From Vesta saturnalis (taxonomy: Eukaryota; Arthropoda; Insecta; Coleoptera; Lampyridae): a stretch of DNA of 64,000 nt. The first letter of the stretch is position 1; each line of letters opens with the position of its first letter. The notes under the pieces were generated by a model. That model ran no database searches and was not told the origin of the DNA. It saw nothing but the letters and a program-made list of their open reading frames with translations. Shown piece after piece: positions 21,640 to 34,357 of this stretch. The position numbers and the translations under genes are program-made. The DNA lies in assembly GCA_036346205.1 (NCBI GenBank), contig JARFJB010001986.1:1145904-1209903 (forward strand). The letters are read 5' to 3'.

Positions 21640-23110
21640 GATTTAGTGTGGGAGATTTGCTTTATCAGCCTCAATTGCTTTTCTCATATCATCGGTTGTC
21701 GAAATGTTATTGGTTTCTAACCAAGTTAACCAAGTTCTGATTTCTTCTTTCGGTTACATATTAAAGGTGGTCCTTTGAACGCTGTGACGCCAGGCGTTAT
21801 CTATCACAATAATTGAATTATTTGATAAAGAATATTGAGGAGAACGTGTCCGATATTGAACACTTAAAGGTGGGTTGTAACAACTTATGCAACAAACGAC
21901 GCAAACAAGTAGTTAAAACAGCTCCGTATATGTGCGATAGTTGCTTGCCATGGAGAAAGAATGCTTTAGCACCCCCTTTATTACCTACCGTACAGAAAAC
22001 ATATTTCACTTCCGCTGTTTTCAAAATTTAAATATATGTTCTACTGTGAATACTGCCAGTGATCACGAAGAAGACATTTTTAAAGAAATTGAGTAGGATG
22101 ATGCGTGATCTAATTTAGTAATAATATTGCACTGTAATCCCAAATATGTGAATCAAATCAATTTTTTTAGTATTCAAACTGAATAGATAGTTAATCATCA
22201 TATTTGAATACAATTTTTCTTTTGACGTTTTCTTTTTTAGTATATCGTATTCAATTTAATTAAAACATTTTTATAATTTTATGTACATAGCTGTACCATT
22301 GAGTAAAAAATCCATTACTCAATGGCTGTACGTAAAGTGTGTTAAATAAAATAATTTAAAAAATAAACGTAACAGTGAGTTTTTTTAAATTATTTTAATG
22401 AGTGGGCAAGAATAAAGTCCGAACTTATAAGTAATGAAAAACTAATAAGTTAAATATCAGTAGTTCCCAATAATCTTAATTTAATTACGAAATTATTATA
22501 TAGACAATGTGGGCTGTGGCATTAATATACAAATCATTTAATTATGAAATTACCTGGAAAATTTTTCTAATATATTTGAATTTTGAGAACCGCTGAAGAA
22601 AAATATATTTTTTATTCGGTAGGTAATAAAACGAGGTCATAAAACATTGTTTCTCCAACGATTGTCCATGTAGAAGCAGTTTTAACCACTAGTTTGCATC
22701 ATTTGTTACATACGTTGTTACAACCTACCCTTAAGAGGTGTTAACCTATATCGGATACTGAATATACTTTAGTTATGGTATTAACACTGCACCCTTTGCA
22801 TATAATTTATATGATTCATACAATCATGGTAGTCTCTGTCTACAATAATGTATCTCGTACACCTCTTTTTTTTTGTTTTGTCAACACGGACCTCATTCTT
22901 CGCTTTCCAACATTTATTCACACCATGTGTTGTGTGAATGTAAGTTCCGTCCAAATACACAAATGACCTTCGTTTATCACCTAGCTTGTAGTTTCTTTTA
23001 ATCTTCTTAGATAACGAAATCTCCAGACAACATCATTTCTATCTATAAGACGTTTTTCCTTATTGTGACACTTTTTATATCGAAATCAAGGTTTTAATAA
23101 ATGCTGACGT
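21640..23110 (-). pseudogene. DDE_3 (IS630-like) transposase, decayed
   Basis: On the minus strand, RNDVVWRFRYLRRLK (about 22985-23040) precedes FVYLDGTYIHTTHGVNKCW (first Asp, about 22895-22955). The second-Asp block IIVIDNAWRHSVQR lies at about 21780-21815, followed by EEIRTWLTWLETNNIS and DDMRKAIEADKANLP. These blocks match, in order, the transposase at 61.4-63.0 kb (YFLDETGINASHT, VLDNASYNSRK, SDIQAWLTSKS). About 550 bp more than expected separates the first- and second-Asp blocks (21.85-22.75 kb), so other DNA is probably inserted. Confidence 0.75.
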
Positions 23111-23274
23111 AGGATTTCACGTTCGTCTGAATAGCCGATCTTGCATTTTCTTAACTATCATAGTAGTAGTTAATAGTTGGTACTGTATAACTGTATACAC
23201 CTCGCGCACTGTTCTTCTCAAAAACATCGCTTAATTTCGTTTAATTCTATTTCATTCAATAAAACACAGACCAC

Positions 23275-23308
23275 CACCACGCACACGCACACGCACACGT
23301 ACACACGC
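23275..23308. repeat. (CA)n/(CACGCA)n microsatellite
   Basis: Short run of ACCACCACGCACACGCACAC-type repeats. Confidence 0.85.
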
Positions 23309-23779
23309 AGTTATTGTGTTCCTAACTAACCTTTACCACCATTCATATTTACTTGCTTTTACTAAAACTTTAAACAAAATTTTTTTAAGAACGAATGAAA
23401 ACAATAAATCCTTATTCTGCGACAGAATTACTTATCAAAATACCAAAGAAATTAAGCCCTATTGCTAAATGTATTGTCCCTGTAACAGATTACTTGGAAA
23501 GATAGGGTGGTAATGGGAATAAGGTAAGTAAGTTGAGCATCTCATTCATCATTTCTATATTAAAATTCATACTATCTCTACAGCAAATCGCACAACTTGA
23601 AATATAGATATGTCTACAATCAGTACCATTTCAGTAACAATGAACCAATAAAGTATTCTTTAAAATATCACCATCACCCTCTTCCTATAAAGGTTACAGA
23701 GATAAAAAATTTAAATATGATATGTAATATGTACGGAAAGAGTATGTTTGGCACCATTCTATTTCACGTAATTTACTTA

Positions 23780-24260
23780 CAATTACAGAAATGCATGCTA
23801 CGTTAGCATTAATTCATGAAAAGCCCAATGGAAGCTCCCGGATACCTTTTCGTGCCATACTGAAAGATATTGGTATCAAATGGAAGAAGATTAGCCTGGA
23901 AGAGATTTTATAGAACTACCTCATGTGACCAGTACAGGAATTCACAGAACTTTTCAACGCCTGAAAGCAACTAGAAATACAAAAACCATTATAACTGATA
24001 GTGTTTATATTATTGCAGGTATTATATAATAATACAAAAAACATTGCTAACATGCGGGCAACGAGAACGGCTTAATTCCTGCTGCCAATTTATTATTTGC
24101 TTCTAACACCAGTGGGGATTGTCATGGAAAGACGAATCGAAGGAATTTCTGACATTGGTTTAAAGATCAGTTCTAAAGAAATGTAATGAGCTATCCGTCA
24201 TAGCGGTCAACAACGATTCATATCGCAACTGATCAAAGTACTCAATATCACCTGGAAAAA
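23780..24260 (+). pseudogene. Second DDE_3 transposase relic, plus strand
   Basis: LIHEKPNGSSRIPFRAILKD followed by IGIKW resembles the N-terminal HTH block of the 61.4-kb transposase (LKRSTLRTLLNEIGFK). Further on, NENGLIPAANLLFASNTSGD, then a decayed NF-HWFKDQF block and TTIHIATD, correspond to GFVDDGLLLFDS, GDYVEEM and FEEWF. Stops occur throughout. It points away from the minus-strand relic at 21.6-23.1 kb. Confidence 0.6.
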
Positions 24261-24845
24261 CCTGATATTCAGAATAGGTTAAGTTATAATAGGATTACTT
24301 ATACAGCGATAATGCTTAAATGTGAACTCTTGCAAACAATGTTACAGTATGGTACCACAATGACTTAGGTATACAGATTTAAAGTGTATTTCCACAAATA
24401 AGAAAAAAAATATTATTTTATTAATAGTAGTATGTCCATAAGGTTTTAGGACTTCCTACATAACATTATATTTTTAGTCCAATCGAGGTTCATGTTAACT
24501 CAAAAAGGGGTATTGTAAATTGTATCATAAAAACTGAAAAGCTTCTTCATACACTTGAATAACAGAAGATTATTAAAGATTCAGGTAGTATGTCAGAAGA
24601 CTGAAAATGATCAATACAAAATCTAAACTGATGATGTGTACGAGGAAAAAACGTACGAGTATATACCGCATCACAAACTAAAAAAAAGTTTTATATGCTT
24701 TTTTTTATACTTTCGCGTTTTTGATTATTCCTAAACAAAACAGTATAACACCATTGTAAGGTTTGAATACTGAATTTCTATTGTTAGATTAAAATTTAAA
24801 TGCAGTTGAAAATGAAATTAGTACGAAAGCTAACAAATAATTACA

Positions 24846-24930
24846 GTGCACCGATTTAGCTCGGTGGGACAGAGGACCGAGGGCGTGTTTCTGAATTTAA
24901 ATACTAAAGGTGGTTTCTCGTATTGTCGAA
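24846..24930 (+). repeat. Possible tRNA-derived (SINE-like) head
   Basis: TAGCTCGGTGGGACAGAGG fits a Pol III A box (TRGCNNAGYNGG style). The expected B box position reads TTTCTGAATTTAA, which is only a weak match. No tail or target duplication was identified. Confidence 0.2.
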
Positions 24931-25939
24931 AGTCATCAATAAGGGTGAGTCGAAACCGTGATAAAGTCGTGTAAAGGGCGCTAGTCTGTTGTTATACAAA
25001 ATCGGTAAGAATATACCTGTGCATACGTAGAGTCTGACTTACCTTCACGATAGCTACCTGCAGGTGCACTTCAGTGGTGCTCCGGGAACTCTAGCTCTAA
25101 AACATAGCTCTAAATATTCACTCGCCTTCGAATAATATGAAGCGTGCGAGCAAATCAGATGTTGGGATTCAAAGGCTTCCTTTAACCTAATTTTACGTTA
25201 TGTTAAACCCAAAGCTTGTAAACAAAATACACGAAAAACAATGCTAAATATTTCGCTTATTTACTCACAACTCAGAATCCAAATGCTAATCTACAAAATT
25301 CTATCATTTGCACTCAAAAAAAAAAAAATTAAACACTAACTAAACCAATGTCGTTCGGAATTCTCTAGTTTGTTACGTAAAAAAACCATTTAATATATAA
25401 AAAAAATTCATGAAACTAAATGCGTCAAATTAGGAATTTGCCATCAGGTCCATTTCATATCAAATCAATGAAATTTTAATCAGTAAAATTCACTTTTAAC
25501 AACATCTCTTAACCAATTTGTGGCAGGTTATCTTGAAAATTTGGGTTATGGGAGAATATACTGCCCCTATCTCTTAATCGGTTAACTTGCAAGTTACGCC
25601 CTCCAATCTTAGATTAAATTTTGAAGATAATGTTACCTAAATATTATTAAAATTTAAAGTACATCCAAATAAATAATCTTAAATTATTCAAAAACGCAGA
25701 TTGTAGCGTCCCCAGGTACCCTATCTTGCAAAGTGTAATTTGAGCTTATTTGTAAGGAGGCAAATTCAAGAACAAAACAATCGCTAAGTGATTTATCGTG
25801 ACTTTACTGACAATAATGTTACTATTACTCAAATTAATTGCTTGCTTTACATGGACTTTCCTGACAATAATTAAAAGATTAGATTTAGTTACAAGCCTGA
25901 TATTTAATTACTCGCAAACCTTAAATGTGATCAAAAGGA

Positions 25940-26015
25940 TTGGCCGTCTAGTGGTAAGTACTTTGCGCTATTTGAATTAAATAGACTGCAAGAGGTAAGG
26001 TTGCATCATGAGGGG
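25940..26015 (+). repeat. Possible tRNA-like A/B box pair
   Basis: TGGCCGTCTAGTGGTAAGT (A-box-like) and AGGTTGCATCATG (B-box-like, degenerate) about 50 bp apart. This is weak. The rest of 24.9-29.4 kb holds no gene I can recognise. Confidence 0.2.
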
Positions 26016-26029
26016 CAGGTAAATAATGA

Positions 26030-29000
26030 AACTACTCAAATCAAAATTAAGGAATCTTTACGCAATGGTGGTTCAGCCCGTTAATATACTATTGTGGGAA
26101 AGAACCACTAATAAAACACACCTTATTCATAAATAAGTAATTGCACAAGTACATTAATGAAACACATAACACAAAAAAACACAATGAAAGGGTTAAATAT
26201 ATAACAAAACACCATTAAATCAGGTTGAAGTGCGTACAAAGTTATAACATGAAGAGAAAAATAAATAAAAAGCAGTTTGGTTATACATAAACACAATAAA
26301 AGAACCCATGTAGTCATACCCACAATTGCGTCATAAATAAATTAGAATAAAAATCGTATTACCAAACTTGTGGCCCTATCATGCCGGTCTTTAAGTAAAT
26401 AAGCACATAAGACAATAAAACAATAAACAAGAAACATTAATTTACGTCGGAACAGTTTCATATTAATTATTGCACGATATCTTAATTTTAAAAATATGCA
26501 TTCGTCCGTAACAAAGCCTGTATATAGGTCTCGAGTTTCCAAGTACTAAACAAAGACGTCTTTGATTGCAGTGTGTACCGTTAGTACTTAATTACTAACT
26601 AGTGACATTTTCACATCAATAATGTGCGCATAAGGAATTCCAATGATTCGTTACGCCCCTTCAGTAAACCAGTTTTTAAGGGTGCACCTGCTACTCAAAC
26701 CCCAACATGTGTTTTTCAACCCTTAGCCAAATATCAGTTACATACAATCCAACATTCCTTACATAAAATATATAAATTAAATATTTTGAAAACATTAGCA
26801 AATTACGACGTATTATCAAGATATTGAAAATCCTCTAATTATTTTTCTATCGCGGTAACAATGGCGATTTGCTAAACGCTTTTTACTATAACCAAATTTT
26901 CGCGGTCCGCTACCTACAAGATGAAAGTAGTACGTCATTCTTAATTAGAATGACAACAATAGACTAACGCTACAACAAAAAACGACTACGTTTATCTGCT
27001 TATCGCCATATAATTTAACAAAACGCAGTCAATTGTTAACTAAACACAAACAACATTAACATACAATGTTAGATTACCTTCTAGAAGTATTCTTTGAACT
27101 TTCTCCTCCAGGTTACAGCGGAAACAATCTGGCCATGAACGGCTTCCTCGGCGAGGTTCTCATCAGGTCATTTTTTATCACTCCCAAATAACAAATTCGA
27201 TAACGTTGCGTTCTTACTTGACGGAATAACGACGTTATAAAGTTCTTATACACCCAAGTTTTTGCACACGGTATTATTTACACAATGTTGAATTAAATAG
27301 GTAGCTTTATTTACAAGTCTATTTATGATTACCGTATATATTTACAAATTTATGTACGATAAGTCCTTCGTATGTGAAGGCTGATTGCTATTAAACGTGA
27401 AAGATGGTGTGGTGTGATGGAAGTGCCCGAAAATCCTTTAAGTTCCCTGGATAGGTGAACCACTATGTCTATATCTACCCAGACGGTGCTTTGGTTGTAC
27501 ACAACCTTCTCGTAATGTTCGGTTCTCCAGGTCTTCGAGATCGCATACCACGTGTAATAGTTGACATCTTTAACACACGACGGTCAGTTTTGAGTCTCCG
27601 CTACAATTAACGGTCCCAAAAAACAACCTCTTTCCCCTCTTAAGAAAATTGCGTCTTATTTTATCTTATCACGCTTTGACACGAAAACTGCTAACAGCGC
27701 ACCCTACATCCAACCCGCGCTATCACGTTTAAGGACATGTGCTCTTAACGTTTATTTAAGTACAAACTGTAGTCCAGAGAAATAGTGCATTAACGGTAAC
27801 GATAATTTCTTAACTCCAAACAGACTGAAATATTGCATCCTGACAGAAATCCGGCGTCATCCTATAATGCGCATTTCCCAAAATGACATCTGCTGACATC
27901 TAATCCAAACCAACAACCTAAAACAGTGATCTCATTTGAACTTTTCTTATCAACAAATACGTTTTACTTTTTAAACCCTATTATAAAAATTTACAGAAAA
28001 ACAATCTATACTTAACTTTGAAATTTCTATCTTTACTTAACTAAGCCATGAAAAATTTTAATGCCACTTTCAGAAATCCATTTTAAATTCAATACGAAAA
28101 TTTTAATTCGAAAACCACTATAAAGCTTAAGGAGATCAAGCGATACTGTACGTCAATTTTAATGATAACTTTACAACCACATAATACCGACAAATTTCGG
28201 TAGCGTGAAAGCGAGAAATGAGGGAAAAAAATACGCACATGACAACAGTCATAGCGACAATAGTGTTTCGTATATTACGTTTTATTACTTAAATTAATTG
28301 CACAAACAAAATCGTTTTTTGATTTGACAACTCTTGTTTAACACAGTTCAAAATGCGCGCTGTTTGTGTACATTTTTTATTATGGATAGCACAAGTAGCG
28401 ATATCAATACGAAAAGCACGATGTCAAATTGACTGAAACGTCATTAGTTGTACCTCTTATAATAATAATTCAGGTTGCATGCCATTCTACATTACCAGTA
28501 TGCCAGACTTCCCCATTCAAAATCTTTTGGTTTTTTATTAATAAAGTATTGTCCTTTTTAAACCATTGCATAAAATAGTTAGTACAATTTTTAGTTGATT
28601 TATTTATTTGAGTGTTAACTGTACAGCTCTTGACAGTTTCTTACATACACACGTATTTATTTAAAAGAAACTCTTCCAGCACCTCAAAATTCTTGTAAGT
28701 GAACCTTAGACTAAATCTATATATGACTTACCATGCAACAGCGCTGTTTTATGATATACGGATGGCGTACAGTTGTACATAGAGGTACAGCATCATTAGG
28801 AGATGCGAGGCATGTGTATTCCATGCCAGCAGGGGAAGTTCCACCACCCTTACCGTGGGCTCCTTAGTATTGTGTCTGATTTTCTGAGCTTGGTAAAGGC
28901 TACCGGCTACCATTTCCTTATCCTTAGTCGATTCTCACCTTACTTTGCTTCTCGCCCTTACTGTTTTCGTATGGGATTGACAGTCCAAAATTAAAAAAAT

Positions 29001-29440
29001 GGTTGTGGCTTCTAGGGTAAAATCTTTCGAAACTATCCCCGTTGCTCGAAGGGAAATACATTCACACTGCCAGAAATGTAATGTATATCTAACATGTAAA
29101 CACATTATAATCATATGCCCAAATTGTAACGAACCGCAAGTCATTACTTCAAAATTTTTTTAATTAATTAATTATTTAACAATCAGCCCTCGTAAAAGAA
29201 ATGATGTAAGCTTTCTTAGTATTCAAACACCTGCAAGACTTAATCTAATATTTCTTAGTATTCCGTATTACTCAGTACCTAACTTAATATTTCTCATTAT
29301 TTCGTTTGATTGCAAAACAAAAATTAATTTGTTTCCACTCCAACGTAGATTTCATAAAACATCGAAAGTTTTATACGTCAGAGTAATCTCCGCCAATTAC
29401 AAATAGGATTCCCCCAAACAGAAGCCACCACCGCCTACCG
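26030..29440. other. No recognisable gene
   Basis: Short ORFs at 26123-26827 and 28803-29144 show no known domain, codon pattern or splice context that I can support. 27061-27620 is somewhat GC-richer than its surroundings but shows no open frame I recognise. Confidence 0.5.
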
Positions 29441-29449
29441 AGAGTCCCC

Positions 29450-29491
29450 TATAAAAACCGCGCCGCGCACCTATTAGGTAGTTAATTCAGT
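29450..29491 (+). promoter_or_regulatory. Possible TATA box and arthropod initiator
   Basis: TATAAAAA at 29450-29457 and TCAGT (arthropod initiator consensus) at 29487-29491 lie at the start of a GC-richer repeat block. The first T is 39 bp upstream of the initiator A, a little more than the usual 30-33. It could drive a retroelement LTR or 5' UTR. Confidence 0.35.
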
Positions 29492-29768
29492 AGCCGTAAC
29501 CGACCAGCCGCCGTAGTAGAAGAGTTCCGTCGCGTCACTTGAACGCATCCCGCCGCCGAGAATTATTTAGTTGGTTTCACCAGCTCCTGTAGTCAGTTAG
29601 TTAGTCAGTTAGTTAGTTAGTTAGTTAGTAAGTATTACTACTTCAGTAAGTAGTAACCGTAGCCGTAACCGTAGCCGACCAGCCGCCGTAGTAGAAGAGT
29701 TCCGTCGCGCCTCGCGAACGCATCCCGCCGCCAAGAATTTTATTTAGTTGGTTTCACCAGCTCCTGTA
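29491..29768. repeat. Direct duplication, period 175 bp
   Basis: CGACCAGCCGCCGTAGTAGA, then AGAGTTCCGTCGCG, ACGCATCCCGCCGCC and TTGGTTTCACCAGCTCCTGT, occur at 29501 and again at 29676 with few differences. The interval between copies holds the TTAG repeat. Confidence 0.9.
29592..29632. repeat. (TTAG)n tetramer repeat
   Basis: GTCAGTTAGTTAGTCAGTTA followed by further GTTA units, about 10 units. It is not the insect telomere repeat TTAGG. Confidence 0.9.
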
Positions 29769-29988
29769 TTAGTTAGTCCGTTTGACTAACTCCGATTCCA
29801 GAAAACCTGCACGTGACGGTTGCGTTAAAGTAAATCGCCGCAGACCTAGTGATCGCCACCGCGAGTTTAGCTCCCTGTATTTGCGACCGCGCACCGCGAC
29901 CCTTTTGTAAATCAATAGCTATCCTCGATCTTTGTGATTAACGACACGTAAGTCTGTAGACTAATTCAGTACTCATAAACACCAGCAC

Positions 29989-30105
29989 ACACCAAACCCC
30001 AGACCGCCACGGGCAAAAGCCACGAGGTAGTCGGGAGATCACAAACGCAAACACACACCAAACCCCAGACCGCCACGGGCAAAAGCCACGAGGTAGTCGG
30101 GAGTA
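29989..30105. repeat. Tandem duplication, period 66 bp
   Basis: ACACCAAACCCCAGACCGCC, then ACGGGCAAAAGCCACGAGGT, then AGTCGGGAG, occurs at 29989 and identically at 30055. Confidence 0.93.
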
Positions 30106-31526
30106 TACACCCACCACGCTAACATATACCTGACGACGAGAGCTAAGTAGGACTGTATAGACCTGCAGCTTTCATCATTTACGCTCACTTACATTCTAAA
30201 CACCTGAATTCACCAGCTCGCTGGCAAAGACCGAAGTGCCTGTAATCACAAACGAATTAAACGTAGAGTATCCGTCAAAGACCTGTAGTAGAAGCAAACC
30301 GTCCATCGATGACCACGCGCTTAGTAAACGAATTTCAAGAAAGCAATCAATTAATTGTTTTCCACCAGCTTATTCCGCAAGTATATAAACCGCCTTTAAT
30401 AAATACGTGTTTTGTACGTATACAAGTAGGTAACGTTCGTTGGTATCTACGTGAGATTTCCTTCGTTTGCATAAAGGAAATCACCACCATAAAATTACAT
30501 CCCAGAAGATAATGCGCCTATATATTAATTATACAACCAAACGTGTATAATCCGCCTAGTCTAAATTTAATGCAAAAGTAAACCTCTGAAGAAGTCATAT
30601 TTTCGAACATAATACATCGCGAAAGTAAATTGCTTCACGAAGCATAAGCGCCTGTCCGTCTGCCAGAAAGTACTGAAGGTAAAGGGAAGCAAGCATTAGA
30701 CCGGTACAACCGTCATGCGTACCACAGTGAACTCGGGATATCGATTTTCACTAGTGACCTAGATTCGCGCAACCCTCGTTTTGAATACCCAGTAGTTTGT
30801 TTATAAATTCTTTTCTTTTATAGACAGGGCCGTATCCAGCATAAATAATTAATTAAACACAACGTTATTAATCATTTAAATATTACGGTCATCATTGAGT
30901 GTAACTAGGGAGTATTAAAATCTGTTTGCAGAAACGACTGCGACAACAATAAACCGTCGTATCGAGCGAGTGGAAGGAAGGAAGGAGGACATCCAAATTC
31001 GCCGTCCAAACTGAGTGGACGCCGCCGTCTCAATCAGAACGTCAAGTTGTTTTCTTATTGTTACGTTTATGTTAGTTGATTTAGCTTAAGTGTGAATATA
31101 TTAGATTTGTAAATAATAGGATAATATATTTTTAAACCGTTTTATTTTAATTATCTTATGTGGACAGTGTAGAGCTAAAGATTAAATATACCGACGAACC
31201 CACCCCCCTCTTTAGTTTATAAAATAAAGACCGATTGCAGTTTAGCCGCGGAAAATATAAAAATTGTAAGAAAGGACCTTACAAAATTACAGAGGAAGAT
31301 TATCTAGGGTCAAAAAATAACATCAATGTTGTCTCTAAGAGAAGGAAGATATCCGTAAAGTACTGCAATTTTTATCTGAAAGTAAAAGAAAACCCCCAAT
31401 AATTATGCAAATGAAAATGCACACTCACGATTATCACTCATAATGAAGATGCTGATCTATTGAGTATCAAATCAATTTCATATTTGATATTTTAATTAAT
31501 TTTCAAAAGCTGTAATAAATAATTAA
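30106..31526. other. No recognisable gene; possible retroelement LTR/UTR sequence
   Basis: A run of GGAAG units near 30970 and an AATAAAG-type signal near 31225 are visible. The stretch may belong with the tandem-repeat block upstream, but no coding part or second LTR is present in the window. Confidence 0.35.
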
Positions 31527-31640
31527 CTGCAGACGATATCGGTAGTTATTATCGAAACGTTTAAATTTGTAGAAAATTAATACAAAATACACGATTTCAT
31601 ACCTAAAAGATAGGTATCTCATAAATCATTTAAACGTTTA
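31527..31640 (+). repeat. Penelope-type tail, solitary
   Basis: CTGCAGACGATATCGG, then TATTATCGAAACGTTTAAAT, then AATACAAAATACACGATTT. The GAAACG half is intact; the CTGANGA core is mutated (CTGCAGA). It lacks an inverted partner. Confidence 0.55.
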
Positions 31641-31767
31641 GTGGGTCGCGTCCATTAGACACGGAGAGTAATTTTTTAAGGAATAAAACCGAGCTAGTAG
31701 AGACGTCGTAAGACTAACTGATTAGTATTAATATTCGGGAGCTAATGGGTTCGATTTCTGTTACCGC

Positions 31768-32386
31768 CTACCCTGTATAAGGTTTTTTCAGGGGGTTTTC
31801 CTCATACAGATGGCATGGTCTGTTGTGCAAAAGCTTTCGCCACTGTAAGAGTTGTTTGGCTTTAATCGCGACTGCAATTAAATACTTCCATAGTTCGCAC
31901 TGAATCACTAACACATATTTAGAACCTTCTTCCGTGATTGGCAAAGGACCAATCAAATCCAATGTTACTATATACATTATTTCTGGAGGCGTTGGCGTGA
32001 TCTCCATGGGTTGTATTTTGGAAACTTTGTTTTATTCATTTGGCATGTGTTACACGTTTTTATATAATTCCTTACATTTTTAGCCATATTCTTGAAAACA
32101 TTTGTATAATTTTTTCGATCCCATATGACCACCAATTGACTTAGAATTGCGGTAGTTTTCGATAAGTTTCGTTTGTTCTTCATTTTCTATTTTAATGTGT
32201 GCTGGGTATATGAAAATTTGTAGATCTTCTTCTTCTAATATTTCATTTGCTGCTTTCTTCACTTCATTTACTTCAAAGAACTTAAACAATTTATCATTCT
32301 TACATATTTTTACTTTAAAGACGTTCTCTCTCCAGCTATCCTTACGGTGCCATGCAAAACCGCTGCTAAAGTTGCTTTGTCATTAG
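31768..32386 (-). pseudogene. Gypsy B integrase, N-terminal half
   Basis: IYPAHIKIENEEQTKLIENY, then GGHMGSKKLYKCFQEYG (HHCC His residues), KNMAKNVRNYIKTCNTCQMN (Cys residues) and YIVTLDLIGPLPITEEGSKY (start of the catalytic core with first Asp). This wording is typical of insect gypsy-group integrases. The pieces are in three frames. The core is cut off at 31768, losing the second Asp and the Glu. Confidence 0.88.
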
Positions 32387-32980
32387 AAAAATGTATTCTT
32401 TGATGATCGATCATTTTCTTTTTAGATATCAACTTGATATCAACATAATTTTCATAATTATCAGTTCTTCACTATGCATTTTTACTACTTCATATGAATT
32501 AAACTTCTTTTATTTTCATTATTTTCTGCAGCTTGTAATTCAATTTCTTGTTCTTCTTGTACATGTCTTCTTATTCCAACTCTTGTTACCCCATTAACCT
32601 GTTCTAATTTTTCGGCAAATTATTCTAATTGTTTCGATGTTATTTCCAATGGATTGTATGGACTGTTCGCTTAATCAATGAAATGTCGGTACCCGAACTA
32701 TGAATGTTAACTCCTTCATCTGTGTTTTCACAATTATAAAATTACTTAATCCTGAATCCAAGTTGAAACATCTTACTTCTCGCCTCCCAGCGGACCGGTT
32801 TGAGAGGGATTCTGGCAGTTTTCCGCTGGCTGTGGATCTTGAGTATGTTGATCCTGCATGTTGTAAACATTATACAGCTCAGAATCTTGATTTGTTCATC
32901 TCTGATTATAATATCCTTGATTCTACCTTCCACGTTGTTGTCGATAATGATTTGATCTAAAAGAGTTGTTATTATTATAC

Positions 32981-34064
32981 TTACTGTTGTGATAATATCG
33001 CTGTAATATTACTTGGTGTTTCTGAAGCCACTAAAATTTCTACGATTCTAACCATTTGAATGGTTCCGACCTCGAAAACTGTCTTGATTAGAATAATTTC
33101 TCCTGTTCGACATGCTGAAAACATTATTTGTCGATTTTCAGTAGACAACTTACGAATTTTTTTAGCAAGTTGATCTATTGACGTAAATTCGGTTAAAAAA
33201 TTTCTTGCTCTTTCGTCTGATACATTTTCTTTGGCTGTTTTAACAGTAGTGCTTAGAGTAAGTTTTTCGGCTAAATTATCAGATGCTCCATCATCTATAT
33301 AACACCTCTTCAGTTTCACTGTAAGATCTTCTATTTCCATTGCATATTTGACACCATCCTTATAATCCTGTTTACATTTTTGCAGAGCGTTTGTTATTGA
33401 TTCAATCGTATCTCTTCGTACCCCTTTCTTCAATTTTCCTATAATTGTGTTAATGTCATCTGCAGTACCTATTATATTACTCGCGCGACCTGTAAGTTTA
33501 GTTTTTATTAAGGCATTAACTGTATCTTCATGACCTTCCATATCAAGACCATTCAGCAATGAATCTAATTCTGAGTTGTCACCGCTAAAATTTTTTGGTA
33601 AAATATTATTAGCAATATCAAAAAATTCTTTTCTTTGCAGAGGTATTGTTGCTGGTATTTTCGTTGCCACACTAGCATGCAGTTCCTTGTCTAGTTCTTC
33701 ACCTTCCTCTTCTGTGATATCATCCACTATTGTTTCTAATAACCCTTCTTTAATAATATGTGTATCAATGCGTTTAGGTACTTTATCCGCATACTTAATA
33801 ATTGCAAACGTATGAACGATTTTTTTATGAGTTTCTTGAAAGATAATTTTAATAGCTTTATCAACATTTTTATAGTTTGCATAACCTTCTTTATACTAAT
33901 TAAGAGTTAAACTTTGAAATTTATTGAACAGATCTACTGATTTATCTCTAATTTCCTCCCTTTATCTTTTACTTTTTACTAATCTATCATTTGTAATTAA
34001 ATTTTCAATGACTAAATTTATCTCATCTGTAATCTTATTTAGGTTATTAATAACCAAAGACATG
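32981..34064 (-). pseudogene. Gypsy B gag (capsid)
   Basis: The longest open frame (248 codons, 33727-32981) reads FDIANNILPKNFSGDNSELD, then ALIKTKLTGRASNIIGTADD and GVRRDTIESITNALQKCKQD, then AEKLTLSTTVKTAKENVSDE. These are capsid features of insect gypsy-group Gag. An ATG near 34062 (MSLVINNLNKITDEI) and TIDKSVDLF-type sequence upstream suggest the original start, separated by stops. The downstream nucleocapsid is not recognisable. Confidence 0.85.
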
Positions 34065-34357
34065 TATTAATAGAAAAAAAAAATAATAACACAGTTGTCG
34101 TCCAAATCGTAAATAATACTTAACATTTTTAAACTGTATTACACAATTTCCACTATTACACTTGTTAACGCTGACTCCATGTAAATTTGATTCGCACTCG
34201 ATAATTTACTATCATAATATTTACTTTTTTTTTAATTGTTGACTTTTTATTTTAACTTAAACCTTATTCATCATATTTTACATTTCACTACCTTTGACTA
34301 CTTCCTTGCGTATCTTCTTGGTGACATGTCTATTATACCGTTTCATTATATGACACT

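Larger units (their letters stand above)
31768..34064 (-). mobile_element. Ty3/gypsy retrotransposon B, internally deleted
   Basis: On the minus strand gag runs from about 34064 to 32981 and integrase from about 32386 to 31768. The 600 bp between them contains only decayed protease-like sequence, so RT and RNase H are deleted. I found no LTR at the left end. The right side (34.1-34.9 kb) may be LTR or leader and contains a tandem duplication. Confidence 0.85.

Noticed and set aside
21813..22031. Plus-strand ORF with CNKRRKQ and CDSC as a piggyBac-type zinc finger
   Set aside because: Cysteine spacing does not match, and it overlaps a recognisable DDE_3 relic on the other strand.
24620..24660. 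CTGATGATG near 24630 as another hammerhead
   Set aside because: No paired helix II and no GAA at the right distance.
25798..26542. Hydrophobic short ORFs as small membrane proteins
   Set aside because: AT-rich DNA gives Leu/Ile/Phe-rich frames by chance; no supporting context.
27100..27180. Reverse-strand CTGATGAGAACCTCG near 27170 as a hammerhead
   Set aside because: A short CCTC/GAGG hairpin is present but GAA is replaced by AAG; surrounding sequence lacks PLE tail blocks.
29592..29632. TTAG repeat as a telomeric remnant
   Set aside because: Insect telomeres use TTAGG; this is a tetramer and short.
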